From NCBI GenBank assembly GCA_024349245.1, contig JALDNG010000001.1, forward strand, positions 508,001 to 572,000: DNA of 64,000 nucleotides, in the 5' to 3' direction. Numbering within the stretch: position 1 is the stretch's first letter; every line of letters starts with the position of its first letter. The translations under genes were made by a program, and so were the position numbers. Shown one piece after another: positions 23,926 through 35,479 of the stretch. The notes beneath the pieces were generated by a model that searched no databases, had not been told where the DNA came from, and saw only the letters and a program-made list of their open reading frames with translations. This stretch comes from Neodontobutis hainanensis (taxonomy: Eukaryota > Chordata > Actinopteri > Gobiiformes > Odontobutidae).

Positions 23926-24970
23926 TTTATTGGAAACAGAACTGCCAAGTTTTCATCTGTTTTAAATCCCTCAAGTGAAATAAAAAGGCATAGTTGAATT
24001 AAATCAAGCATCTGTGATTGACTTCATACACAATACATTCTTTTTTCCAGTGTGAAAAAATGATGAGATAATAAAGCGACAAGGAACATCTGAAGCATAT
24101 TTTTTTTTCTCCCTTAACCGTTCCAGTGATAGTTATTATGCATATTTGATTAGCAACAAAATCAATTTTAAAAAGATGAATAAACATTCACAACTGTCAG
24201 TCGTCTCAGTTCAGCAGCTAACTCAATCTAATTCGGATTCAGGGTAACAGTAATCCAGTGTTCTGTGCAATGAAAAATACAGCTAAAAATAGTGTCTTAT
24301 ATCATGTCTTACAACTGACAGAATATTGATATCCTCTGGAAATAAATACATAGATTAGGGCCTATTATGTTTTGGCGGGCTTGAATGACAAACTAAATAT
24401 CCTGTGTCTTACTCATACAAGAAAACAAAACAAAAAAAATCTCATCCTTCACACGTTTTCCTTCAAACTGTAAAACAACAGTAGGAGACAGTAGACACTT
24501 TCCGAAAGACTCCAACAATAAGTGCGTGAACATTCCACCAAAACTAGCTTGGAATTAAAATGTAAGACTTTCTTCAGTGGGTTCAATAAGATCACATTAT
24601 TATTGGAGTTTGTCCTGGAACTGCTCGAGTAAATACAGGCTCTGGCGTTATCCTAGGTTTTTTGATTTCATTTGACAATTATATGTTACCTGTACAACAT
24701 TGAGGGACATTTCTCCATCCCTGTAGTTTTGAACAAAAAAGTACACAAAGCAAACAGGCACACACCCCAACAAACAGTGATAAAACTCAAACAAGCACAC
24801 GGCACGCTCCAAAATAAACACGCTCACCAACGCAAAACCCTGGTGAGGTTTTACTGTGTGCATATGATTTTAGTAGCTCCATGTGTAGAATTAACAGTCA
24901 TTTAGCTGTAGAGGTGTTTAAAGATTTAGCTCTTCCTTCGAGTCGATACACACACACACATTGGACATTT
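23926..24970 (-). other. ica1l: ica1l 3' UTR with candidate polyadenylation signal
   Basis: No coding potential. A minus-strand AATAAA (plus TTTATT at 23926-23931) is a candidate polyadenylation signal. The fam117b 3' end on the other strand is within about 700 bases. Confidence 0.5.
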
Positions 24971-27900
24971 TTAGGCGTTGAGGAGCTCGTCTGCGGAGCG
25001 TCCGATGGCGTCCGGGTTTGAGAGAGGGTCCAAATCAGCAAAGAGGTTGAACCAAGCAGACATGTCTCTGGTTGAACCTGAGGCAGCTACGGATAGATTT
25101 AACAACTGTGAGTTTGTGTGAGGTTAAGAATATAAGAAATCAGTAAAAATGGAGTGTACCAGGTTTTGCTGCGCTCTGAGGTGGCTGGGCTGATTGGCTC
25201 TGGCCTGAGGGAGGCTGCATGGGAGGGGCTTGAAACATAGGAGGGGTTGCCCAACCTAAAAAGAAATAAAATAGATGTGTTTTTTTTTACATTGTATCAT
25301 TCTAGAAAAGAGACTGACAAAACCTAAACAGCTCTATAACAAACCTGTAGAACTCAGACTGTGGTCCAGCAGATGCGAGGGTAAGAAGCCGGTGGGGCTG
25401 GGAGGGTTGGACTGAGGCCGAGTCACTGCTGCTGCCGCCACCATCGCTGGCCCTCCGCTGCTGCTAGCTGCTTCTGCCGCTGCTGCCCCAGAACTTAAAG
25501 TGGGAGGGGTGCCAGTAGACTCAAAAATACCAAACGCGTCTTGCCACTCTTGGCTGAACTCGTCTGAGGATCCGGGACCGGGGCTCAGGAGGTCTTTGAG
25601 GAAGGCCATGTCACCTTTGTCGCTGTCTTCATCCTCCCTTTTCAGCCCTGGAAAGTAAAAAAATATATATAGAGGTCATTCTACTAGCAAGCAGACGTGT
25701 TCCTGTTTTTTTATAAAGGGAAAATACAGTTGTGCTCATAAGTTTATTACCCTGGCAGAAGTTGTGATTGTTTGGCCCTTTTTCAGAGAATATGAATGAC
25801 AGCACAAAACCTTTTTTCATTTATAGTTGGTAGTTGGGTGAAGCCATTTATTGTCAAACAATTGTGTTTACTCTTTTTATATCATATTGACAACAGAAAC
25901 TACTCAAATGACCCTCAACAAAAGTTTACATACCCCAGTTGTTAATACTATGTATTACCACCTTTAACATCAATGACAGCTTAAAGTCTTTCGTGGTAGT
26001 TGTGGATGAGGTTCTTTATAAAGCTGTCCATTCTTCTTGGCAAAAACCCTCCAGTTCCTGTAAATTCTTGGGCTGCACGTTTGAGATCTCCCCAGTGTCT
26101 CAATGATATTGATGTCAGGAGACTGAGATCAGTCCAGAACCTTCACTTTATGCTGCTGTAGGTAATGACAGGTCGACTTGGCCTTGTGCTTTGGATCGTT
26201 GTCATGTTGGAACGTCCAAGTACGTCCCATGTGCAGCTTCTGGGCTGATGAGTGCAAATCTTTCTCCAGTATTTTCTGATAACATGCTGCATTCATCTTT
26301 TCCTGAATCTTTGTAGCTCACACATCCCCAAAACATCAGTGATCCTCCTCCATGTTTCACAGTAGGAATTGTGTCCCTCATCCTTCATCATAGACTACTG
26401 ACTACTCTCCAAATGTAACATGTGGCCAAAAAGTATAATTTTAGTCTGACCTGACTTGTTTGTGTCACCAGGGTATGTAAACTTTTTATCAAGGTCAGTT
26501 GTTTTACAATAAATGGAAAAAGGGTTTTATGTCATTCATATTCTCTGAAAAATGCCCAAACAATCACCAATTTTACCAGAATATGTAAACTTATGAGCAC
26601 AACTGTATATGTGATAAGAAATGACCCACAAGTTGAAATCCAAACAAATAGGACACACCCAAGCTTTCATGGAATATATTAGATGTTGTAGAAGATTCCC
26701 AAGATTTCACCTAGATATCAGTGATCAAAAGAAGTGAAGAAAATGCAGGGTTTGTGCTACAAGAAGTGTTGTTAGAAAAGCCTTGGCTTTAGTGTGCCAG
26801 AAAAAAAAAAAAAAGGAACAAAATTGTTGTTAGTTGAGTACAGCACACAGAGCCAGCCTGTTTACCAGTGGCGGGCAGCTGTGATTGGCTGGGCTGGAAG
26901 GCTTCGTAGCCCCATAGCTCTTGAGGGAGTCCCACTGGGGGAGTGGGCAGGAGGGCGGGCAAGACGGGAACGTGTGTGGGGTCAGTGAGTTCATCACAGG
27001 CCAAGAGCAAGAGGTCGTCATCGTCATCGGCTAACGGTCCACTTATAATTTGCTGTGCTGGAGCGGGTGTGACGGGGTGGAAGGACTCTGAAGCTAACAG
27101 GCATCGGTAAAAAATCAACAAAGCTAAAACATACACCTGGGATATTTACCCTCCAGGCGCTTACCGGTGTCATTGAAGTGGGTTTGTCCGTCACTGCTGT
27201 GGGTGTGGTCTAAAAAAAGAAAACAAGACATCAAAGCAATCTTTCAATATCTTAAATGTTTTTTCTATGAGCTGAGAGGGTGCATACCTGCGTCTGAAAG
27301 ACTTCCATCATCCAAGGTCACCAAACTGTCACACATGAAAAGAAAAGAAAAGAAGTGTAAAGGAAATGGAGCCATGAGATGCAGAGTTGGTTGAGCAGGA
27401 AGTGTCTACTCAGGACTGGGTACATCAGCACACATTAGGCTTGATTAAAATTAAAAACCTAAAAGATGAGCTAAATGGACCTTTTTTTTTTTTTTTTTAA
27501 ATATAGCTTTACCTATCTGTGTTTCTTTGTAGCGCCTCCTCCTTCTTGTCTTGTTCAGACTCTGTTATCAGTTCCAGAGGGTCTCTCAGGTCCTAAAGAG
27601 AACAGGATATAAAGAAACCATACATTATTCTGTTTGTAGAGATGTAAAGGTCAGTATCCAAACCTGTGTGAGAATGTGGTCCTCACTTACCTTGAGAGTC
27701 GTGAACTGGTACGTCACATGTCCCTGAAAGGCCTCGTGGATCTTCAACATGGAATGAGCAGTCTTCTCCCAGTACTGCAGCAGAGTGGTCTGTCACAACA
27801 AGAATGCAAACACTTAAAACATTAGTTGTCAATCCTACATACTGGACTGTAGACTGTGAAATGTATGGATACCTGATATGTGCAGAGTGAGTGGGAGAAC

Positions 27901-29789
27901 ATATTACAGCGGCTGGCTCCCAGCATGTCCACTTTCTGACAAACGTCATTCTTTAGCTTCTCAAACTGGGTTTTGGTCGCTCTGACCTGTGACTGGACCT
28001 GGCCATAGAAACACACAATATGTATATATGTAGATGTTGCTAGAATAAGTTATTTTTTATTATGATACATCTCATACTTTGCGGAACTTCTCCAGCTGTT
28101 TGTAAGTGTCCGGGTCCAGCTCTTGGGAGACGTCCTTCATCCAGAGCAGTGCGCCTCTGTACTCCGTGCGGGCCTTCTCCATTCGACTGACCGTCAGGAG
28201 ACTGTCTGCGATGGCACGCCTCCTGAACGTCTCCACTTCCTGGTGCAAACGGTGCAGCGGCCCACAAAGGGCCATCCTGAGGCAGGAATAAAACCAACAC
28301 ATTTTGAGACTGAAAGAGCAGGCAGCATGAAGAAGAGTCTGACTATGTACTGACCTCTGCTTGGCCGAGGTGCACAAGGCTTTACTGGTGGCGTCCATCA
28401 TGTTGCCAGCCTTTGTTCGATCGTGTTCGCCCTGGAAATGCAGAAACAAGCCAAGCTCATTCTCTTCTTGGGATAAGCCTGAGAAAAAGAGACACAATAA
28501 AGGACAGGTTAAAGTTACTAGTAAAAAAATAAAAAAGAAAAGAAAAACTTGTTGAGGGGGTGTGACTTACGTGTAATCCTTTGCTGGTACCTCTCAATCA
28601 CCTTCAGCAGCTCTGTGCATGTCAGCTGGACTGAGCGGAAGAACTGCAGAAAGGCAAAAATTTAATAAAGAAATACAGCACTATTTATTTTACTGACAGA
28701 GACACCAGTCAATCAAAGCTATATTAAGATGAAAATGAAGAGACATGTTTACCTGCTTTAAATGTAACCTAGCCAATGCTTTTGGTTCATTTTCTAGTAT
28801 TTTCAATCTCCTTTTAGAGACCAGGGAGGTGGCCATTTGCAGCATGTTACTGATTAACAGTAGAATAAATAGGTTCCTGCTGTTAGTTGCTTTGGCCCCA
28901 GCAGCAGTTAAGCACCCGTCAGAGCCGTGCTATCTCCCCTTTTGACTGATCTCTCGTTATGTACAGGTTACCGCCAGACCTGCCTTTTTAATGTGGTCTA
29001 ATGAGGCGGGCGGCTGTATCCGATTCATCTAGATCACGTTGGCTCAGAGTCGCAGCAATATGTCACAGAAATACGAGGGCAGGTGGAGATAAGCGTCCGA
29101 ATCAATGAGGCACAGACAAGAAACTTTGTAGCAGTTTGTGGGAAACCAAAAAAAGACAAATCTAATCAGCTTCCTGTGCTCTGAATTTGGCCCAAACTTT
29201 TAATTAATTTTTATAAAACAATGCAATGACATATCTGCTTCACGTTTCTCAAAAAAAAAACATCTTTTTAAATGTCTGGAGTATATCTATTGACTCTGTC
29301 ATCCTCACTCTGCTTGAGAAACAAAACAGCGGGACAGAAGCAGCTTGTTCCTGAGTCAACAAAGGCCTCCCAGTCACGGTGAAATACTACCACATAACAT
29401 TGCTGTCTCACAGGGCGGCCTGTTACTGCTAAATGCCAGGTCACCGCCAGTCAAAACTGCTCTTTTCTTGTTTGCGGAGATCCAACACAGACAGAGACAA
29501 GACAGAGACATATTGTACCTTTTTGAACTAAAGGTCTCAGGAGCTTGAGCTCATAAAAAAACAAAAAAAACAACAACTATAAATTAGACTTTAAATTAAA
29601 ATAAATATACTGGATTTCAATGTTTGAACCATATGTCCTTCCTTTTACCTCAAGCTTGGCGTCCAAATCAGCATCTGACGCCACCACGTACTCGTCCTCT
29701 TTCTTGCCGGTTGCTTTAATTAGCACCTGCTTGGTTTTCCAAAACTTCTTCTGCATTCGAGCCATGACGGAGCTGTCGTCGCCCAGCAT
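24971..29789 (-). CDS. ica1l: Islet cell autoantigen 1-like protein
   Basis: BAR (arfaptin-homology) domain protein; the ICA69 family acts at Golgi and secretory-vesicle membranes. Coding exons in transcript order: 29649-29789, 28571-28643, 28355-28478, 28078-28276, 27873-27998, 27691-27789, 27513-27592, 27288-27325, 27165-27209, 26866-27093, 25345-25647, 25160-25255, 24971-25086 (stop TAA). Phases agree; the product is about 555 aa. The BAR region (about residues 10-250) shows MQKKFWKTKQ, KATGKKEDE, LSQEENELG, ARTEYRGALLWMKDVSQELD and DVCQKVDMLGASRCN. The ICA69 C-terminus ends DMSAWFNLFADLDPLSNPDA...ELLNA. Start ATG 29787-29789 was chosen because it opens the exon frame just before VMARMQKK. 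ICA1 is similar; ICA1L is preferred from synteny with fam117b and wdr12. The acidic linker (DDDDD) and Ala-rich segments are less conserved. Confidence 0.95.
25727..26605 (-). mobile_element. Decayed, internally deleted Tc1-like transposon in an ica1l intron
   Basis: The element is flanked by TA duplications (25725-25726 and 26606-26607). Long terminal inverted repeats begin CAGTTGTGCTCATAAGTTTA at both ends, with a second AAAAGTTTACATACCC block about 200 bp in (IR/DR organisation). Between them, minus-strand remnants of a Tc1 transposase C-terminus survive around the catalytic aspartate (HDNDPKH) and a SPDIN motif, broken by stops. At 879 bp it is about half the length of an intact Tc1 element, so it is non-autonomous. 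Confidence 0.9.
28644..29648 (-). other. ica1l intron between the first two coding exons
   Basis: Ordinary AT-rich intron. I see no gene, RNA or identifiable repeat in it. Confidence 0.6.
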
Positions 29790-30800
29790 GTCTCCCACAA
29801 ACCTGGAGTGAGAACAATGACACACACACACTGTCACATTGCTGCACACAAATATTAGTATTGGATTATAAATGTTTTAGAATTGTTTAAAATGTTAGGT
29901 TAATACATACCCCTCCATTAGTATTGTTATTGTTTTTAAATGTTGGATTTTCTGAAATACAAATACAAAATGTGTCAATATATGGGGATTTAACAAAGAA
30001 GAAAAATGTATAGACCGTGATGCATGACTTTATATTACTGGTGACAAATGGGCACAGCCAAAATATTTTTTAAAAAAAAATTGAAATTTAAGTTATAACA
30101 TATTCTACTTGATTATGTGATGCATTTACTAGATACATTTACACACAGAAACCAGAATAGGAATAAGCCGACAGCTGTCCTCTCAGTTAGTTATAATTAA
30201 GTTATAAGCGTTCAACACAACTCGCCTGGACAAAACACTCCAGAGCTAAAGGCTAAAAGCTAATCTAATATGGTTGTTCCAGCAGGCATCAGACACCTGC
30301 GACTTAAAGGAGACATCAGCACTAATATTCAGTTGGCTCACAAGCCAAGGTGTTCATTTACAGGAGAAAAAAAGTCAGGGAAAAGGGACATTTTTAAGAA
30401 TATACTTGCATTCGGGTTGTTTATTAAAGTACAAGACAGTAAAGGAAAATACACGTAACGGAGAACGTATCACAAGACGCACTAAAAGAGCTAGCAGTAG
30501 TTTAGCACGTAGCGGTCTACCGTGACCATCAAACAGCGCAACGTCGGGATATTTTTAAAGTGAGCGAAAGAACAAAGATATATCACGGGCTTGTTTTTAT
30601 CAAATACCCAAATGTCTTATAGAGAACTTGTGTCTGTACCTTGGGTTTGATTGTGTCCAGCTGTTAGAGCATCTATGCGGTTAGCCACCTCTGCCGATAG
30701 CCATCATCATCTGAGTCAGAGAAACAGGATATATGGAAACGAACAGTGGCGCCGTCACGGCACTTGGGGTCGCTGTGGTCCACTCTAACCAAAGATCGTC
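29790..30800 (-). other. ica1l: ica1l 5' UTR exons and intron
   Basis: On the minus strand a candidate non-coding first exon ends ACCCAAG|gtacag (boundary 30640/30639). It splices to ttctcactccag|GTTTGTGGG at 29802, 13 bases before the start codon. The transcription start is probably just above 30700, but no core element fixes it. The intron contains nothing recognisable. Confidence 0.5.
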
Positions 30801-31385
30801 TATTAAAACAGGTTCTCTTCAACAGTTTGTTTACACTAGCTTTAAGTGAAATGTCTCGGCTTTTATGCAGTAGAATTATAAATTTACAAAAGTGTAAACT
30901 AGTTACAGTAATAGAACAATGAGGCTTTGGTGACTGTAGCATAGATAGCTGTACATATATGCGGTAGAGCACTAACGAGCCAGGTGATAGCTTAGCTTTT
31001 CTTCCACTCTGCTGAAACCAGTTGAGGAAAATGGGTTGTTTGCAGAAAGATAACAGATTCCCATTGTTATCTACAAGTATAAGGAAATCCTTGTGTAAAA
31101 AGGAATGCAAGGAAAACGCAAAAAAAATACTGTTGACTGCTAACATTCTTTATTTATATATTTATTTGAGCTCTATAGTTAATTATAGTCATTTGCACCT
31201 AATATCGTAAAAGGTGCAACTTCATAAATACACACTTACAGTATATCAGGAAATAAATTTATTTTAGATTTCTTGTATCACAGAACAATGACAAACTTTA
31301 TAAGAACACTTGTGCCTTCCACAGCGGCATTATGATATTGTATATGCTTGGAGATTAATGGGATGAGTCTGAAATTACAGCAATT

Positions 31386-34300
31386 CTAAGCCCCTGCATC
31401 CGTCTGACAGGCTGAGTATTTATATGAGTACAACTTGTTATCTGCACCTCCACTCAACATGAGCTGCAAAAAAAAAAAAAAAAAAGATGATGATGATTAG
31501 ACTCACATAAATATGATAATTATCAATATATCATTTTGATTAGCGTCATGTTAGATTGTATTACCCCGCTTTCTGTCCAGTCAACACAAAACACTTTGTC
31601 CTCGTGGGCTGCCAGGTCATACAAAGGTGCTTTACAGCTGCAACACAATACAATTTATATTTATATAGACTACATAAGATATAGAAAAAACAATAGGAAA
31701 CTGTGTGTACTCCTGTGCAATTACCGTGGATACCCTTCCTAAGTAAATGTGTGTTGTGAATGGCACTCTTAACATACCTTCTTGTATCCCACAGTTTGAC
31801 CAGGTTGTCAAGGGAACCGGAGACCAGCTGGTGCTCATTTGAAGGTGCCCACTTAACAGAGGTGACCCAGCCAGTGTGGGAGGTCAGATTGAGCAGCACT
31901 AGTGCACCGTCTGGACAGGAAGGAAGGAAAAGAAGTGAGGAATCTTGGCAGGGAGCTTTACACTTCCTTTTAGAAAGGAGATTCAATCAGTAAGGAAGGC
32001 TTCTGAGATGGGGTACCTTTAGTCCGAGGGTCCCAGAGTCGTACGTGCCTGTCGGTGCTGCCCGAGGCCAGCCGTCGACACAAAGGCGAGTAGGAAATAC
32101 TGTTAAAAACTTTACTACCTGTCTGTGAAAAGGATATTCACATTTAAAACCTTTGCTTAGCTTGTTTCCTTTTCACATGTGGCATAAGCTTTACCAGTGT
32201 TGTCTTCATAACTCCCGCCTCCACATCCCAAATGCGAATGGTGTGGTCCCATGAGGCACTGCAAACTTCGTCACTGTCGCTCCATAGGACAGAGGACACC
32301 GCTTCGTTGTGTCCCGATAATGTCATGATAGGAGTCTGCAGTAAAATTTTGAAAGGTCATTTGCCAAAAGCCTCTGAAGGACACCTCCATATAAACTTAC
32401 GTTATTCATTCGTGAGCCATAAAAACACATGGTTGGCACTCACTCTGGTCAGACCCAGCTGTTGCGTCTTCTGTTTCTTCCGTGGTCTGTCTGCAGGCTC
32501 CTCAACCTCATCTGCCTCGTCTGTGGGCACTAAGTGGGAAGGGAAACTCTTTATAGACTGTTTTTTTATTTGTTATGTTTCTAAGTGAGCCATTGGTTTA
32601 TCATACCTGCTGACCAGATCTTTAACATTTTGTCCCAGGATCCACTGCTAAACTAAAAGGAAACAACACAAAATCAGTTAACTATTGCAGTTGTAGACTT
32701 GTAGTTCACATGTAAATAAATTTAGCCAATCAGATAAAGCCTTACGGCCTAAATGACACCACACTAATGACACATAAAGACAGCTACATCTATTTAGCCA
32801 CAAACCTAAAGCAGAAAGGCATTGTATTTGCAAAACCATTTATTACCATAAATTCAAAGCTGTATATTGAATTCAATTGTGTACAATTGTACAACCACAA
32901 AAACAGCAAAAGCCATTGTATTTTTCTTGTTCCTGAATAAAATCTGCACATTTATCGTAACACTATCCAATTTTCTGGCATTGATAACTCACTGACAGAG
33001 GTTTAATTAAACATATATTATATAATGTTTATTACAGTGGGCACTGGCGGTGCTTTTAGGTAATTTTGGGTGTGTGCCCAGAGGCAACTAGAAAGAATCC
33101 TAAACCAAATAAAAAGTGAAGGCTCAGCTCATAAACATTGACAGCGCACCATTACCATCACTGCCTGTCTCTAAACATTAGCTACAGTTGTCCACAGCTA
33201 TGACAACAACAGCTCCTAAAGTCAATATACCGGCCATTCAAGTAAAGCGAAGAGCTCAGTAATTGGTTAACGACTATTATTTTTTACCTTTGTGCCAGTG
33301 GGGTCTGTGGAAACGGTATCAACGCTCCCTGTGTGTCCTCGACAGCAGTGCCTGGCCTTCACCTCGTTGTTCTCCGAGTTCCACTCCCACAGAATGACCG
33401 TGTGGTCCAATGACGCAGTCAGGAGCAAAGAAGTCAAGTTGTCTACAGAGGAAAAAAAAAAAAAAAAACATCCACATTTTTCTAACTGTAATAATACTCC
33501 CCATATATGCTTCTCACTTTGTCCCACACACCTCTTTTGACCCAGGCTACATCTTTGACCACGTCTGTGTGTCCCGCTACTGTCATTACAGCTTTGCCCT
33601 CCACAGACCAGATTCGGGCTGTTTTGTCATATGAGCCTGTGAGAATCCTGAGTATTCAACAATAGAACATTCAGGGTGATATGCAACATTACAGCTATAA
33701 TGACAGTCAGTATCTGTAGTACATCTATTCAAATCTTGGACTATGGAATAATGTTACCATTCAGGATCAGCTTGAACAGAGCTGATCCAGTCATCATGCA
33801 TCATACACTCCTCAGGCTCAGGGGCTGTGATTCTCTCCACATACTCAATCTCAACCACATCTTCCTGAAACACGCACAGACAAGCACATCCATATCTTCA
33901 GAATAACTTTATTTTTTCAAACCATTGCAATCTATAGAAACTAAAGGAAATCCATACCGTCGATATGTCTTCATTTTCCATGTGAGTGGACAACGATGTT
34001 CGCAAAAACTGTCCCTTAACCAGGAAGTCAAAGTCCACTTTGCTGTGAGACGCTGTGACAATAATAGTATATGAACACATAACATAATCTGGGATAAGCA
34101 AACATGAATAACACTTAGAAAAGCCTTTGACAATATTAATGGCAAAGATACTAATTACTAAAATTACATTAAAAAGGTCCTATTCATTTTTATTTTTGTA
34201 TTTTATATTGTAAAGGACTGTTTATATAATGGAGCAAAATAGAAACAATTATAATAGAGACTGCATTAAATAAAATTGAACAAATAAATGATTAAAAAGA

Positions 34301-34706
34301 CCAATGCCATACCATTTTTTGCTTCCAGTAACTTGTTGATGACATTGCTGAGGTCTTGTACTTCAGAGCCAGCTGGGATGGAAAATGGAACATCATCTAC
34401 AACATACCTTGAGAAAAAATATATATATATTGCAACTTAAAAACATTTACTATTCAGCGAAACTGGTCCCTTGGGGAGCACTAGCGGTAAAAAGATAAAA
34501 ACATTAGCTACGTACTGTAAAAATGTGCGTTTACAGTTATATTTAGCAGCACTAATAAAGGTTTTAAGAACATGTTTCTATGTTATTCACTGTGGCATAA
34601 GTTAGCCCTTGATGCTAACACGCTCATTTCTCTATCGCGTGAACGTCCGGATTGAGTATGCTCACCGTTTGTTGTCTGTGAAGAACCTGGCTTGTAACTG
34701 CGACAT
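31386..34706 (-). CDS. wdr12: WD repeat domain 12, ribosome biogenesis factor
   Basis: Component of the PeBoW complex (PES1-BOP1-WDR12), needed for pre-rRNA processing of the 60S subunit in the nucleolus. Exons in transcript order: 34666-34706, 34313-34407, 33958-34052, 33758-33864, 33532-33647, 33288-33442, 32607-32652, 32444-32529, 32195-32335, 32017-32122, 31778-31910, 31565-31637, 31386-31463 (stop TAG). Phases agree and give 423 aa, the family length. The N-terminus is an NLE ubiquitin-like domain (about residues 1-95: QLQARFFTDNK, VDFDFLVKGQFLR). Seven WD40 repeats follow with blades such as GSYDKTARIW, TASLDHTVILWEW, SGSWDKMLKIW, SASWDHTIRIWD, SGSTDRHVRLWD and SGSLDNLVKLWD. A basic PRKKQKT linker is encoded by the 32444-32529 exon. 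A minus-strand AATAAA (plus 31258-31263) lies 120 bases past the stop. Confidence 0.97.
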
Positions 34707-35290
34707 TTTTATATATAAATATGTAATTTATTATCAAACTAAAGCTTCTCAGCACTCGAAATGTGGCTATAGACTTCACAACACACCAAACCCATGCAGT
34801 GAAGCCATGTGGTACGGAAGCAAGGAAGGCATTGCAGCGGAGCACGGATCCTGATCGACAATTTACAGATAGACGGTCTTTTAGTAATGCCTGCCCAAGA
34901 AAACTCAATTCGTACGTCCTCATTTTGTCTTTACACATATGTTAAACGCTTTACTCGTATACAATAATAGTTTTGGGTATTTAATATTTAGACGTATGTC
35001 AGCGAATTATTATATTATGAATTATCTATATTTTTTGTGTTTTATTAGATATTTTTCTTTTGTATGACTACTAATGGTCTATTTATTTTTGTTCTAAGTC
35101 CTGAACCAACACTTGACAATGAATTCAGTCAAGATTCTAATTTATCCAAATTCGACACCACATTCATAGAGACAAAGAATTGTTTTTTTATTTTACTAGG
35201 TATTTTACTCAGTCATGAAATAAAAATATTTCTTACTATAAGTTCTGAAAGTTGTTTAAAAATAGAAATCAATGTACATTTAAAAATTCA
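34707..35290. other. Region between the wdr12 start and the nop58 3' end
   Basis: AT-rich sequence. It should hold the wdr12 promoter (near 34720-34900) and the end of the nop58 3' UTR (minus-strand AATAAA as plus TTTATT near 35190). No further gene was recognised. Confidence 0.5.
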
Positions 35291-35479
35291 AAAACTAAAA
35301 AAATAAAATAAAATAAAAATAAATTTAAATGATAGTTCAGGATACAGGCTTACAGTATGTCCAGAAACAGAGACATATTACAAGGCGTAATATAAACGTA
35401 AATGACAACTTTAAAAAAAAAAAAAAATTACATATCAAATAAAACCTAAACTAAATATATACACACAAAAGGTCTCTTT

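Noticed and set aside
30673..31146. 157-aa minus-strand ORF upstream of ica1l
   Set aside because: Composition looks random and it overlaps the probable ica1l promoter and 5' UTR.
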